Source: Marthasterias glacialis (lineage: Eukaryota > Echinodermata > Asteroidea > Forcipulatida > Asteriidae). From it: 64,000 nucleotides of DNA. The stretch is taken from the NCBI GenBank assembly GCA_911728455.2, contig OU452239.1, positions 6,700,884 to 6,764,883 of the forward strand. Reading direction: 5' to 3'. The notes below the pieces were generated by a model. It saw only the letters and a list, made by a program, of their open reading frames with translations, was not told the origin of the DNA and made no database searches. The translations under genes and the position numbers were made by a program. Each line of letters starts with the position of its first letter. Within the stretch, counting starts at the first letter, position 1. Below are positions 34,267-46,900 of the stretch, piece after piece.

Positions 34267-36051
34267 GAGTGAGTCACACCAACAACAAATCTATCAGAAT
34301 ACTAGAACAGCACTGGGAACCAGACCTTCTTGTGCGCCACAATCCGTTGCCGCTAGGTTGGCCCCTCGGCCATCCACAGCCAGAAGGCGCATGCAGCTGT
34401 GATCTACGACGACCGTGTGTCCATGGTGTGTCCGCCCGGATCCCGGGGCTAGGTTGGCCGGGCTGGCTCCACAAGCTCATTGCAAGGCTTGCGGCTTGGC
34501 AAAAAAAGTGGAATTAAAAAAGTTTATTACCATTTATGTGTCTATTTTTGACATATCACTTGTTTGAATGTCAAAAACAGATAGTGATCGTAATAATAAC
34601 TGCTCAGTCGTAGCTCAACCAGCAGCGACTAGAAAGACGACCAGAGGAACACGGTCCGTCATTTTGCGTAGTCAAAACCTTGGTCCTACAAAATGGCGGA
34701 CCGCTTTTTGTATACGAATAACCACTCATTCTATAATTCTGTCACTGTTATAGATATAGGTGTATTAAGGGATGTAAAAAAAAATTTTGAAGAGAGACTT
34801 CTAGCATGACCGATCCTCTTTAAACAAAACCACAAAATTTGAAGTCATATTTATGTGAAACTTTACATTCTACCTTCAAAAAATCTTTCCAACCATGTCT
34901 ATTTCATTTGTATAGCCCAAAGCGGCCAATCAAAAGCAATGTGTCCCCTTGGCTACGTAGTCGCTATAATTATGTCAAGTACATTAATGTGAAACGTGCA
35001 TCGTACATGATGATACGGCCTCTGTACCGAGTGTGGTAATGTAGGTGTAAAGTAGGGGAATGGGAATGATTTGAAAATGATTTGAAAAGTCAGAAGTGAG
35101 TACCCTGGTTAACATAGTAATAATCAGTGCGGAGTTTTAGGTGTGTCTCTGAAAAATATTGGGGTGGGTGTCACTTCACCCCCCCCCCTACCCCCTGATC
35201 GCTACGCTGCTGCTGAGAGTGGTTGGAGAGCAGTGAGGGACTTTTTGTTATATTTTTGGGCATGCCCAAAGAAGTTAACTAAAGGCCTCTACAATAATTA
35301 CATAACAATTGAGGTTTTTGACTCTCCCCAGCAAAGGATAGAAAGTCTATTGTGACTATTCATAGTTGACATTCTGATAACCACAAAGGGGAATGGCAAG
35401 AATCTTTAGATGTAGGTACTGTCAATTAGGCCATGTGTTTGACAGCTGTTAATCCAAGATGACAACTTCATAGGAAAGTGATCGATAACAATAAATACAA
35501 TTAAATTATTTACAACATAATCTATCTACTACTGTATGTATATCTACTTGTATGGCCACCGTATACGCGACGTCCAGAACGAGTAAATTTTTCTGATTTT
35601 TTTTCATCATGCGCACTGGTCGGAGTTTGTTGTGACCTTTTAACTTAAGAGGTGATGTTGTTTTTGACCAAAGATTATAGAGCGCCGAAGACGCAAGATG
35701 GGGAACTCGGGCTGAAATGTTAACTCCCACTGGACGCCATTTCAGCAAGTAACTCTTTTGATACAACAACATATCAGTGCTGATCAGTGCAGGCAATGAC
35801 CATTGCTATCAATGGGAAACAAAGCATTCACTTGCCGAAATGGCGCCCATGTGTATTTGACGTTCTAACAATAGATAGAGCTCCAATTCCCCATCTTGCA
35901 CCTGTGTCGCTGGTGTTGACTCTGTGTCAATGTGAGCAACCTTTAAACCTATCACTGCGGTCTGAATCTTGTTTGACGGTTATTTCAATAACAAAGATTT
36001 TACTCTTCATGTCGATGGCAGACGATACGGGCCTTGGTAAGGGGGTTGTAC
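34267..36051. other. Non-coding stretch with one foldback and a dispersed repeat
   Basis: GCAAGATGGGGAACTC near 35692 is mirrored by AATTCCCCATCTTGC near 35900, with CGCCATTTC and GAAATGGCG inside (foldback of about 210 bp). 35385-35460 (GGGGAATGGCAAGAATCTTT, TGTGTTTGACAGC) resembles 40880-40960. No gene. Confidence 0.4.
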
Positions 36052-38404
36052 TAGTGTTCCTTCGTTTTGAACGTAGGACCGTAGCACAGTAAAGACCTTG
36101 CCATTGCCCAATCACAAGCTATGCAACTATGAAGACTCTACCCAACACTGACAGTTGTTTTTGTTGAACATCATAAATATTCATGTTATTCAAAAAGCCA
36201 GGGGAGAGGCATTCGCTGAGAAATGTTCGTATTGTGCTTCTACCTGTAAAGAATGCAGGGCGAAGACAATACTGCCAATGCAAGGCAGCAATGTGCCCCC
36301 ACTAATAAAAGAATTTTTAACTTGCAATAGAAGATGTGGACACGTGAATGCAAATTGAATCGGGGGATGGGAGGAAAAGGACGACAATTTGGGACTAAAG
36401 AACCCGCATATAAAATAAACTGATTGCAAAAACATTTATTACTCCACCACAAAATTAACGCGAGAACTGCAGCATGTATTTTAAAATATTTGTTTATATT
36501 TTTTTTAGGAGTCGGGGACGGGGTGGGTGAAGCACGAGGATTTGGGTGTCAGTTGGCCGAATAGCTTAAAGGTATAATTATAGGACTGGTAAAGCTGATA
36601 GTGCAGGGATCTTACTTTATTTAATTCAATGTAATTCACATTCAAATGAGATTCGGTTCGTCCATGATGATATTCAGGCCTGCTGTTTACATTGTTCACA
36701 TTCAAATGATATTCGTTTCGTCCATGATGATATTCAGGCCTGTTGCTCACATTCAAATAAGATTCGGTTCGTCCAGGATGATATTCAGGCCTGCTGTTCA
36801 CATTCAAATCAGATTTGGTTCGTCCATGATGATATTCAGGCCTGTTGCTCACATTCAAATAAGATTCGGTTCGTCCATGATGATATTCAGGCCTGCTGTT
36901 CACATTCAAATCAGATTTGGTTCGTCCATGATGATATTCAGGCCTGCTGTTCACATTCAAATGAGATTCGGTTCGTCCAGGATGATATTCAGGCTGTTCA
37001 CATTCAAATAAGATTTGGTTCGTCCATGATGATATTCAGGCCTGCTGTTCACATTCAAATCAGATTTGGTTCGTTCATGATGATATTCAGGCCTGCTGTT
37101 CACATTCAAATAAGATTCGGTTCGTCCAGGATGCTATTCAGGCCTGCTGTTCACACATTTAAATAAGATTCGGTTCGTCTGTGATGATATTCAGGCCTGC
37201 TGTTCACATTCATATGAGATTTGGTTAATTCATCATGGCATGTAGCGTCTGATAATATTAGGATTTATTTACTGACCTATTTTTGTGTGATTGCTTGGAA
37301 AATTTCTGGCTAAATCCGTTGTCTAAGTGAAGAGAAAATAGTGAAAAGCCGAGCACATCTGTTGGCACCATGTAAAAACGTTATTTTAAATTTCTGTTGT
37401 AATAATTGAAATTAATTAAAATCTGGGTCTTTAAAAAACAAATTCTCGACAGAAATAATTATGTGGGATACTGTCATGAACTTCATAACCAGTGAGGTTT
37501 CAGCAGACTGATTCAAAGAAATCAATGTTTTTTGATGGGTACCAATCCTGTATTTTATATGTAGGCCTATTTTCCCGCAGTCTGAAAGTCATGTCAGTAC
37601 CAGCTCCCAACCAATGTTTTTTGAAGACCCAATTTCAATTTTAAATTGACGTTTTTACGTACTTAAAATTGTATGACTTTCACGATTCCCTGCTCTTTTA
37701 GACAACTGATTGAATCAAAAATTTCATTTTTTCCCTCGATGTTTTCATGGAATTAAACAAAGTAAGAAACCTGCACTATATGCTTTACCAGTCCTATATA
37801 GCTTTAAGTTATTCGGCCAACCTGACACCCAAATCCTTATGCTTCACCCGCCCCACCCAAAAAAATAATAATATAAATAATAAACAAACAAACAAATATG
37901 TTGCAGTTCTCGCGTTAATTTTGTGGTGAAGTAATAATAATAATTATGAAGTGATAATAATTGTGAAGTAATAATAATTTATATGCGGGTTCTTTAGTCC
38001 AAAATTGTCGTCCTTTTCCTCCTTTCCCCGATTCAATTTGCATTCACGGCACATCTTCTATTGCAAGTTAACAAGACTTGGTCTCAAGAGCCATGCAACA
38101 CAACCTCCATTTAAGTTACATTCTTGTACGAGCTCAATTCTTTTATTAGTGGGGGCACATTGCTGCCTTGCATTGGCAGTATTGTCTTCGCCCTGTATGC
38201 TTTACAGGTAGAAGCACAATACGAACATTTCTCAGCGCATGCCTCTCCCCTGGCTTTTTGAATAACATGAATATTATTTTATGATGTTCAACAAAAACAA
38301 CTGTCAGTGTTGGGTGGAGTCTTAGTTGCATAGCTTGTGATTGGGCAATGGCAAGGTCTTTACTGTGCTACGGTCCTACGAACGTTCAAAACGAAGGAAC
38401 ACTA
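36052..38404. mobile_element. Large foldback element (about 2.35 kb) with 51-bp minisatellite core
   Basis: Ends TAGTGTTCCTTCGTTTTGAA and its inverse (38385-38404). Arms of about 0.6 kb (36052-36640 and 37740-38404) are inverted copies: GCCTTGCATTGGCAGTATTG, TTCTATTGCAAGTTAA and ATGCGGGTTCTTTAGTC occur in both. Between them lie about 11 minisatellite units (36640-37230) and about 0.5 kb of single sequence. Because 51 is a multiple of three, the units read as 17-residue repeats (NVNSRPEYHHGRTESYL type) on the minus strand. I take this as incidental. Confidence 0.8.
36640..37230. repeat. 51-bp minisatellite, about 11 copies
   Basis: GGTTCGTCCATGATGATATT followed by CAGGCCTGCTGTTCACATTC, then a variable A/T-rich 10 bp. 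Three further units lie inverted at 31200-31340. Confidence 0.85.
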
Positions 38405-39310
38405 ATGGTTCAGAATCTAATCATACAAAAACATGGGTAGGCCCGGGGGCGGAGGGGTCCAGGGGTGGTAGCGCCACCAACGTTGGAACGTGTCTCACTC
38501 CCGTCGTGGAGGGAGACGAATGTGCACGGCAGGAGAGCGCACACATCTCTCTTTATTATGGAAACAAATGGTGGCTAGTATAGTATGAGACTAAGTGTGC
38601 TTACCGAGTCAGTCCCAGACGAGGATCCAACAATGAATGTTAATAACCTGGATGGGTGTTTTGTTTGACGACCAAAACAATAAAGCGACCGCAAACTGTA
38701 TGGACGATTCCGGGATTGCACTGCCCAGGGTCTGGGCGGAGTGACTGAAGAACACGGCATGGCATTATAAACAACGATACGGCACATGGATACGGCCCAC
38801 TCAATAAGCCAGGCATTCGACTAAGAGAAACCGTTGGAGCTAAACCATTTGACTTTCGCAGTGTTCATAAAATGTGGACAAAACGGTCAAGTTGAACTGA
38901 CGGATTTCCTTTAAGCAGGTCTATGAAATTGGGCCCAGTTAATCTAAGAGTGGATCCAAAAACTAGCTCAGTCACATACAACCAAGATCAACCTTAAGTG
39001 ATAAACGAATATTAGATATAATGTTTTTGTAAGGCTTTGGGGTTTTTTGAATTGAGAGTCATTCAGGCCTATGTAGCACCTTGTAATGGTTTACAAGGTG
39101 CTCCGGCAGGATGAGATAGATTGATCGAATCAAATATGTTACGTCTGAAATTAGGAGTGATGTATGGGCGTGGATGACCAGTGGGTATATCACAGATTAT
39201 GGTATGTGAAAAGTGAGACCAGACATTTCTTCAAAATGAAGACTAGACTATTTGCCTAGCTAAGTTAGCTCTGGGTCTGTCTTTTGAAGGGCGATTGGTT
39301 ATAATAAACA
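38405..39310. other. Non-coding stretch, nothing recognised
   Basis: No frame, repeat or motif that I can assign. Confidence 0.3.
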
Positions 39311-39620
39311 TTATTGCAGGGAAGTGATTATCTGGGTACTTATGTCAAGTCTTGAGAGAACGTGTGCTACAAGGTTTTCTTTACCTTTATTGTAGCGGAT
39401 GTCAGTACTAAGCTGAGAAATGTAGTCAAGATGACGTACTTCTCTTGGTTGGTATTGATCTGGCCTTGCATTAAAAGCATACGTAAGTGGCTTATGGTCG
39501 GTCAAAATATAGAAATCACGACCTTCCAATGCATACTAAAATAATGTATGGATCAATATACAGCCAGCAAGTCGCGACTCGCAAGACGTTTTTGTTCTTC
39601 AGTCCACGATCCACCCTTAT
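39311..39620 (-). mobile_element. Ty3/gypsy retrotransposon pol remnant (RNase H)
   Basis: The minus strand reads LEGRDFYILTDHKPLTYAF, then VRHLDYISQL and NLVAHVLSRL. These are hallmarks of the Ty3/gypsy RNase H region. Upstream bases to about 39610 show LLAVY with a stop and frame change, so the piece is broken. No LTR or integrase was found nearby. Confidence 0.75.
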
Positions 39621-41039
39621 CACGAATTACCGCCAATAGAGGGCGCTATCACTCCACGAACCCGTTTTGAGGCAATTAAACGTTGCAGAAATTGTCTCAA
39701 AATACTATCTTATAATCTATTTTCTCCTATTGAGAAGTTGCTTCATTCGACGAAGAAGTTGGGAAGGCTTTCTATCGCCGAGTTGTTCAGAAATTATCAA
39801 ATGATGAAGTAGCTTTTGCTCAGATTTAGAAAAGCGTTTGATGAGCTTGATTATTATTTTGTCACATTGATCTACCTCCATGATTTAACCGTAGGGGGAT
39901 CTATCAGTAAATGTCGTACTTCCTGTGCAATTTCTGGTTGTAGTGACGATACTACATAAGCGATTTAGTGGATTGGCTCGTAATATTTGCGAACCATTGT
40001 TGGATCTTTTAGCCAAAAGGTGGTATAGTTTGAGCAGCTGCCAACAGTTCTGAAGTTTCAAGTTAGTGGTTTAGCCATAACGACATGCGTGATTTTCCAC
40101 GACGATGTCTTGTTACATTCTTTCTAAAGGGAGACTTTATGACACTATGTGCAGACTTACCAGGTAAATCCATTATTCCCGCATGCTCAGAACACTGTAA
40201 ACAATGAAATTTACCTGGTACCAGTAAGTCTGCTGCCACCTAGCGTCCCATGGACTCCCATTGAACTATTAGTCTGGTTCCCTGACCAAAGATTCCCTGA
40301 CGACTCTTGGGGGGGGGGGGGGGGGCACTTGAAATTTGTGGGGGCACATGTCTCCCAGCCCGCCCCCCCCCCGACCCCCCCCCCCCACCCCACCCCCGTC
40401 GGCTACGCCGCTGGCACCGTGAATTGTAATGAAGTCAACCACTGAATGAAAAATCTGGTAACTTAGGATACTTGTTATTAAAATTCTGTGTCAGAAAATC
40501 AGCCAGAAATAAGCCTCGAATCAACACCAATAGAAATGGGGAATATTTCTTCCTTCTGAAAATAGTTAATACAATGGTTTTTTTTCGAATGTTGGGGATC
40601 ACCGGTAATGTGGGATCAGGTTTACAATCTTCCCAGTAGTGGACGGATACAGGCCCTTCTGTTGATGATGAAAACATTGGTCGGTTCCACTCCAGTCCAA
40701 ATATTTGTGCTTAGTAATATTTACGCTAACTAATTAGTGTGACTACTTAAAATATAATGGTGTTCTATAGCTGGACTAGTTGCTCTGTATAGGAGTGGTA
40801 CACTGCCAACTCGGTCCTCATCCAGTCTTTGGACGACCATCTAATGTGCTAACCATTCTAATACCATTCTAATAACTTTACAGTGGGGAATGGCAATTAG
40901 TCTTTAGTGATGTAGGTACAGTCAATTTGGGACATTGTGTTTGACAGCCGCTGTTAACGGAACTATCACTACAATGCCAAAAACTGAATGAAAGAATACG
41001 ATGTAACCATCAGAATGAATCAAAGCAAATTGAATGTAT
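39621..41039. other. Non-coding stretch with an inverted repeat and homopolymer runs
   Basis: CAGACTTACCAGGTAAAT (40152) and ATTTACCTGG..AGTAAGTCTG (ending about 40232) form a short foldback. 40309-40325 is a G run and 40363-40397 is C-rich. 40880-40960 matches 35385-35460. No gene. Confidence 0.4.
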
Positions 41040-41198
41040 GGTGGCTTTAAAGGGACATCGCGCATTATAATATGACGTCAATGTTTGCGACAGGGGCAAC
41101 ATCGTGAATTTCAACGGCAATATTTGCGACTTGGGGCACAAATCGTGAATTTTTACGGCACTTTAGGCCTCAATGTGCGATGTCCCTTTATAGCCACC
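41040..41198. mobile_element. MITE with AGGGACATCGC ends
   Basis: GGTGGCTTTAAAGGGACATC at the left and GATGTCCCTTTATAGCCACC at the right are near-exact inverse copies. A TTAA lies at 41047-41050, but the symmetry extends beyond it, so the boundary is uncertain. Confidence 0.7.
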
Positions 41199-43613
41199 AC
41201 ATGAATGCCCTCAAAACGAAAAAGAAAACTCAATTTGCTCTCACGTGTAAAATTTCCAAGAAATTGAATAGCTCAGCATGATCAGAAAAAATCAGGAATT
41301 GGCCGGGAAAACCTACTAGTAAACACAGAACATCGTAGTAATTCTTCTGCATCGATAGCGATGTCAGAGTCCCTTCTTCCCTCCATGCTTAATTATTTTT
41401 GAATCGAACATATCAATGTGCACATATTGCAAAACACCCTCCCTCTTCCCCTTCACACGAATCGAAACATTGCTTTAAAAAACAACACCCTAAGACATAT
41501 TGGATGCGACCATGGGGAGACGATAAAGAAGTGCCTGGTGGGCCACGGAGAACTGCTACGCACGCAAATCCGGATTGGCCAGTGAATGCAGAAATGGGAT
41601 AGGCCATTTGAGATTTGCATGTTATGCATTATTCATGTTTCATTTTTAGCGATCCTGCGCTGCTACACGCTTACTTACGTGCAACGACATTTGTCAAAAC
41701 GATGTTATAAAATGAACTAGCTTATACAAAATAGCCCTGTTATCTATATAATATAAATAATAAATGAAATGTATCATCTAAATTGTGATTATTTTAAAGA
41801 AATTTAATGAAATTATGGCAAAATATTTCCGAATGACTCAAAACAGTATTATTTGGTCGTAGCAACATTAGCCAATCACAAGGCTTGTTTCATAACGAGA
41901 CTGGAAATAAATAGGCGCAAACATCTCTCTAAACGTAGGTATCAGGTAAGTTTGAATGTGCAGTTATTTTTGATAAATATTACAAATTTTAAACGATATA
42001 TTGGTGTTTCATTTATCATCTTTCATATGAGGAAATCTTTTCCTCATGAAATTATTGTAAAAATTTGGCAGTATTTCTAATTCTTATCATAAATATGGGT
42101 GGAAATTGTTCGTACCCTTCCGTCGTTTTTAACACACCTAATTTTTTTTATGCTTTGTTCTTGACTGTTGAAATACCTCGATTATTTCATGACATTGCAG
42201 CTTAATATTCCCGAATGTCCACACAAACCGTGTCCTTAATTTCTACTGAATAGGATTGCTCTAATTTCTAACCGTTATTTGTGTGATTTGAAGGGATATT
42301 TGCTGGGACATTTTCAAGCCATTGCGCGAAAGAGGGGAGGTCCCATCACCCAAAATGGCGTCGCGGTGAATTTATTTGAGGTCAAATTCATAATTATTTT
42401 AGCATTTCAGGCGCAGTAGCACAACTAGTCGTCGTTTTCCCAATGTTGATCGAAATCCAGACATAACTAGTCATGCTAGTCCTTAAAATGAAGTGCTAAC
42501 ACCAGGAAATAAGAGTTATTTATCCGTTCGTATTTTGTCCCTCAGACCAGTAACGTAAACAGGGGTGGTACAGCGGTCCCTTTTTAATAAAGCCACAGAG
42601 TGTCTCCGTGTCATTGTGTACGCATTTGTATGGGGGTAGCTGGGCTTGTCCACTGTACCGTAGGGCCTTCGTGGAATGGAGTGTGCCAATGTGGGCCATT
42701 ACCATTTTTTCGTCAGCGTCTCTAATAAACACATGTTGTTTGTCGCTTGTCGCCCCTCTGATCTGAGAGGCTGAACGCTTGGTGTTTTTTCTGCACCGAA
42801 ATGTAATGGGAGAAGCCATATCATATCCAGATTGTTATGTGATAAAATTAGGTTGAACTTTTGGGCTGAACTAAACTAAGGGGGTGGGTTGTTGAACGTG
42901 TCAATTTGGGCAGATTGTTAAAACCATGGAGGAAGGAAATACATTCTTCCATGTTAAAACCAATGGCAATTGTGATTAAATTAAAACAAATCTTGTCTGT
43001 AATGAGTAATGTCTGTAAAAGTTTGCCAAGTTTAAACTGTTATTTTTGTTAATGGTTAAAGTTTAAAGTTTTGTTTTAATATATATAATATATAGCCAAT
43101 TACATGAATTTTCAAAACTTATAAAATCAAAAATAATTCTGAAGTTTTTTTCTTCTCTCTCAGAATTTACACATGATTTGTTAACTGAATTAGAGATACA
43201 GTCATTATTAGTTTTAATAGGATTCTGAAATAAGTTTGTATTTGAAATTTGGACTTGATTTAATAAAATATTTGTTGTTTAGACTATCAGAGATGGCTGT
43301 CTTCCAAATCAGGAATGCCAATTTAATAGTCTGTAGCGATTCCTTCATTTTATTTCTGAAACATTCATGTTGCGTAACTAATCTTTGAAACAGATTTAAT
43401 AAAATGATTAAATAAATAAAATATTAAAACGTAATCAATCACCGTCTGCCACTCTGCAGTCAGAAAGCTAAATGACTGGCCATACAGTTCAAATATTTTT
43501 CTTGTAACCTTATTAAATTGTATGGCTTCAATCAACAATTCAGTCAAACAAGCCTAAACATTTCAGTGAATACAATATTTTCGTTCTGTGAACAGATTGG
43601 GAGCTTCTACTAT
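41199..43613. other. Upstream region of PRDM10; no gene identified
   Basis: The 5' UTR and promoter of PRDM10 probably lie here or in 42.2-44.0 kb. A GC-richer patch with CCAAAATGGCGTCGCGG (42350-42370) contains a YY1-like AAAATGGCG and is the best-looking promoter candidate, but this is weak. 42.9-43.6 kb is AT-rich. Confidence 0.3.
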
Positions 43614-43881
43614 GGACCGATCCATTAAGCCCCACCCCGAAACATATTGACCTATCACAGCATTGGCTACATCACCACTCTACACGTGGGCAACACCATG
43701 TGGGTCTCTTCAATGATACACTGCATGACATGAATGCGCATGCTATAAGTACGCGCTCTGCACGCATGTTCAAATTTTCCAATAGGATTTTATCATGTCG
43801 GACTTTAGTCGGACTGTCGGTGGTGTAGCCAAGGCTGTGATTGGTCAACACGTAAGGGAGCTGGGCTTCATGGATTGGTCT
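43614..43881. mobile_element. MITE with GGACCGATCCATTAAGCCCC ends
   Basis: The left end GGACCGATCCATTAAGCCCC is mirrored by the right end GGGCTTCATGGATTGGTCT, with further inner symmetry around TTGACCTATCACAGC and GCTGTGATTGGTCAA. It sits 115 bp upstream of the PRDM10 start codon. Related left-end pieces lie at 59735-59825 and 60065-60100. Confidence 0.7.
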
Positions 43882-43995
43882 ATTCTATTCTAGGTCACGG
43901 GGAGAAAAATTCCATGAACTACATTTTTTGTCACTTTTGTTCAACCACGCCAATTTAATAAAAATTTTATCTTTCAGTTTATCGTTTAGACAGTC

Positions 43996-46900
43996 ATGGA
44001 ACAGGACGGTCGTCAACCGGTCTGGCCAGCGCACTACATCGTTGAGAGTGGAAACAACGCAGCTACGTATCCATCCGCTGAACAAGAAGATCCAATGCAG
44101 CATAATGGAGTATCGAGTTCAGAGGGGTTGGGGGAGGTAGGTGGAACAGCTCTAATTATGTAAAGTTGGAATTAATTGCCAGTCGTTCATAAGTTGTGGC
44201 TTAGGGTTCGGCTTAAACTCTGCCTGTTTGAAACCCTGTTTCGAAAGACAGACACCAAGCCAGAGCGTAAGCCTTTGCCTTGGTTTCGAAAAGGCCTTAA
44301 AACGACTTCAAAGCTTTAAAGGCACTTTACTGGATTGGTAAAGCTGCTAGCGCAGTGTTCTTACTTTGTCTGATTCAAGTTGATCTCAACTTGAATCTGT
44401 TCTTGTTTCGAGGAGAAATGGTAAGGTTGGTCGTCTTCTTTCCAGGAGAAATGGTAAGGTTGGTCGTCTTCTTTCCAAACAACAGTGATACAGACAGAGA
44501 CGATTCAAGAGTGATATATCCCCCTGAGGCTGAGCATTTAGTCCCTCAATCCACAGTCATTAACCTCTCATCATCTACCCTTTCAGATGAAGAACACAGC
44601 CTCCTCTCCAGGGGACTCAACTTCTGCCCCACTCCACCCACAGTTAATCAGGTTGAGCTCAGTCAGGACCTTACTGACTACTACCGTAGAATTCACCTCC
44701 GTGGATTCTTCCTCAACTCCCCACCTATGGACCCTGAGTTGTTTTACTGCAAGAGCAAATGGGTACCACCTGAGAACCGTGTTCCATCACTCGAAACCTA
44801 CTGTTAGGCTGTTAGTTCACAAATTAATTCCAGTGATGAGTCCACCCACAGGACGCATGACAGCATCCCCAGAGAAGAACGCGAGGCGTTAAAGACTCTA
44901 CGAGCATGAAAGGATATCATCAAGTCAGCTGACAAGGGCTCTGCTGTTGTTGTCTTGGGCGGCCAGCAATACATCGATAAAGCCATGAGACAACTCAACA
45001 ACACAATCAACTATAAACCTCTCAACACTGTTCCTACAGGTACCTTCTCAGGAGATTCAACAAACATTGGATGACATGCTTGACCGTGACTACCTCTCTA
45101 AGAAAGTTTCTTTCCCCAGTTGACTGTAGAACAGCCAGATTTGACCTCCTTCCCACGGTGCACAAACCCAACAACCCAGGGAGACCCATCATATCTGGCA
45201 ATGGTTTCCCCACTGAGCATATATCTCTTTTTGTTGACAGTTTTCTGAAGCCATCAGCCGTTAGTGCCACAGATCCCGTCAAATATTCATGCCACTCCAG
45301 ATTTTCTCTGTAAAATTTCAGGTATTTGGAACCAGGTTCCCAACACAGCTATCATTCGGTATTTTTGATGTGTCCTTTCTGTACACCAACATTCCCCAAG
45401 ATGAAGGTATTGCTGCCTGCTCCTTGGTGGTCTCACCTCACTGCCCGTTGTTGACGTAGTATCCCTCATGCAGCATGTTTTAACTAAAAACAACTTTTCT
45501 TTCATGGGTAAGAATTTCCTACAGGTACATGGCACCATGATTGTAAATGAAACAATGGTATGACCCAAAAGTCCACAGGTGGCCGTAAATACCTTGATCC
45601 TAACGATTATTTATCAATGTTATGATGTGATCTTCATTAATGGATAATGAAAATTAAAGAGTTTATAACGATTTTTGTTGTATTTTGCAGAGACCCCGAG
45701 CATTTCGACCATACATGGCAGGATTTGAACCTCAACCCAGCGGTCAAGCTTATAGTGATAATGAACCTCAGTCTACAGTGAGGGAGAGTGATATAGCTAC
45801 TGTTGCATACCAAGCAGAGACTGTACCTTCGACACCAGGTGAATGAAATAACCGTTCTGTTTGCTTCTTTACTCGTAAATTCACGTTTTGCAGTTTTGCG
45901 CGCCGGCGGTCACATCAGTTTGACAAAGACGGCACCCTTTGTGATTTGATCACAAGTGCACGTTTATGCAGTATCTGGGTGAGAGTTCATCTTTCCATGC
46001 ACAGCCACAGGCCTGCTATAATCATGACGACACAGCCCCTTTAACATGTGTCATTGTTCAAACAGACGGTGTAAACATTTAGAAGTCTTTGCTGTAGTTG
46101 CCTTGTGTTTTGATGTGATAATAGTATATCTTGTTAACCCCTCAGACAATGAAGCAGTTCCTGTACAGAATCCCAGCACACCTGATTCAAGTCTACCCCC
46201 AGACTCCCCCGTCCTACATCAAATGGAACCTCCCGCTCAATCAGCCAGCCATCCAATGCCTGCAGTTGCTCCGGTATACAATGTGACTGTACCATTGGAG
46301 ACCAGGATGGGGGGTACGCCACCAGTGGCAGCTGCAGACGTGGAGCAGTCTGCAAGTGGAGATGTTCTTGTCTTGATAACTGGTGCCAGCAGTGGGATTG
46401 TTGAGGATGCTGGAGCAGGTCCTTCTTCAGCATCTGAGCATCACTTTGAAGGAAGGCGGTCAACCAGGCTCTCTCAGCTCCCTAGTACATCTGGATTAAA
46501 TGCTGAGTCAATGAGTGAGTCAAATGTAGAAGATGAAAAACTCCTCAAGCAAACATTGTTCATTTGGGAGTAGAAACAATTCATTAGACTCGGTTTCATC
46601 TTAAAAAAACTCATAATTGTTGCAAAGTTTTATTATATAGAATTAATAAATCCAGGCCTGATACTTCATGGAGTCCACGGAGGCAATTGCTCCCGATGCC
46701 CTTGGTTATTGCCTTGGTGCCCTTGAAATGTTCCAGTACAAATTGACAGTTTTTTACAGAGGTGCCCTTACCCTTTCAAGAACGAAGCAATCAGGTCTGG
46801 AAATCATGTATCTGGAAGTGTATTCGTAAGAAGGAAACCTTTTCTCGGAAGAAAATCAACTACTTTACTTCATGTTTCCTCATATAGACAGATTCATTTT

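Noticed and set aside
36505-37011. 151-codon and 121-codon frames with 17-residue repeats
   Set aside because: By-product of the 51-bp minisatellite; both strands are open and there is no start context or conserved flank.
42520-42819. 99-codon minus-strand frame upstream of PRDM10
   Set aside because: The sequence looks protein-like in composition, but I recognise no family, and no splice partner or second copy is visible. Not enough to call a gene.
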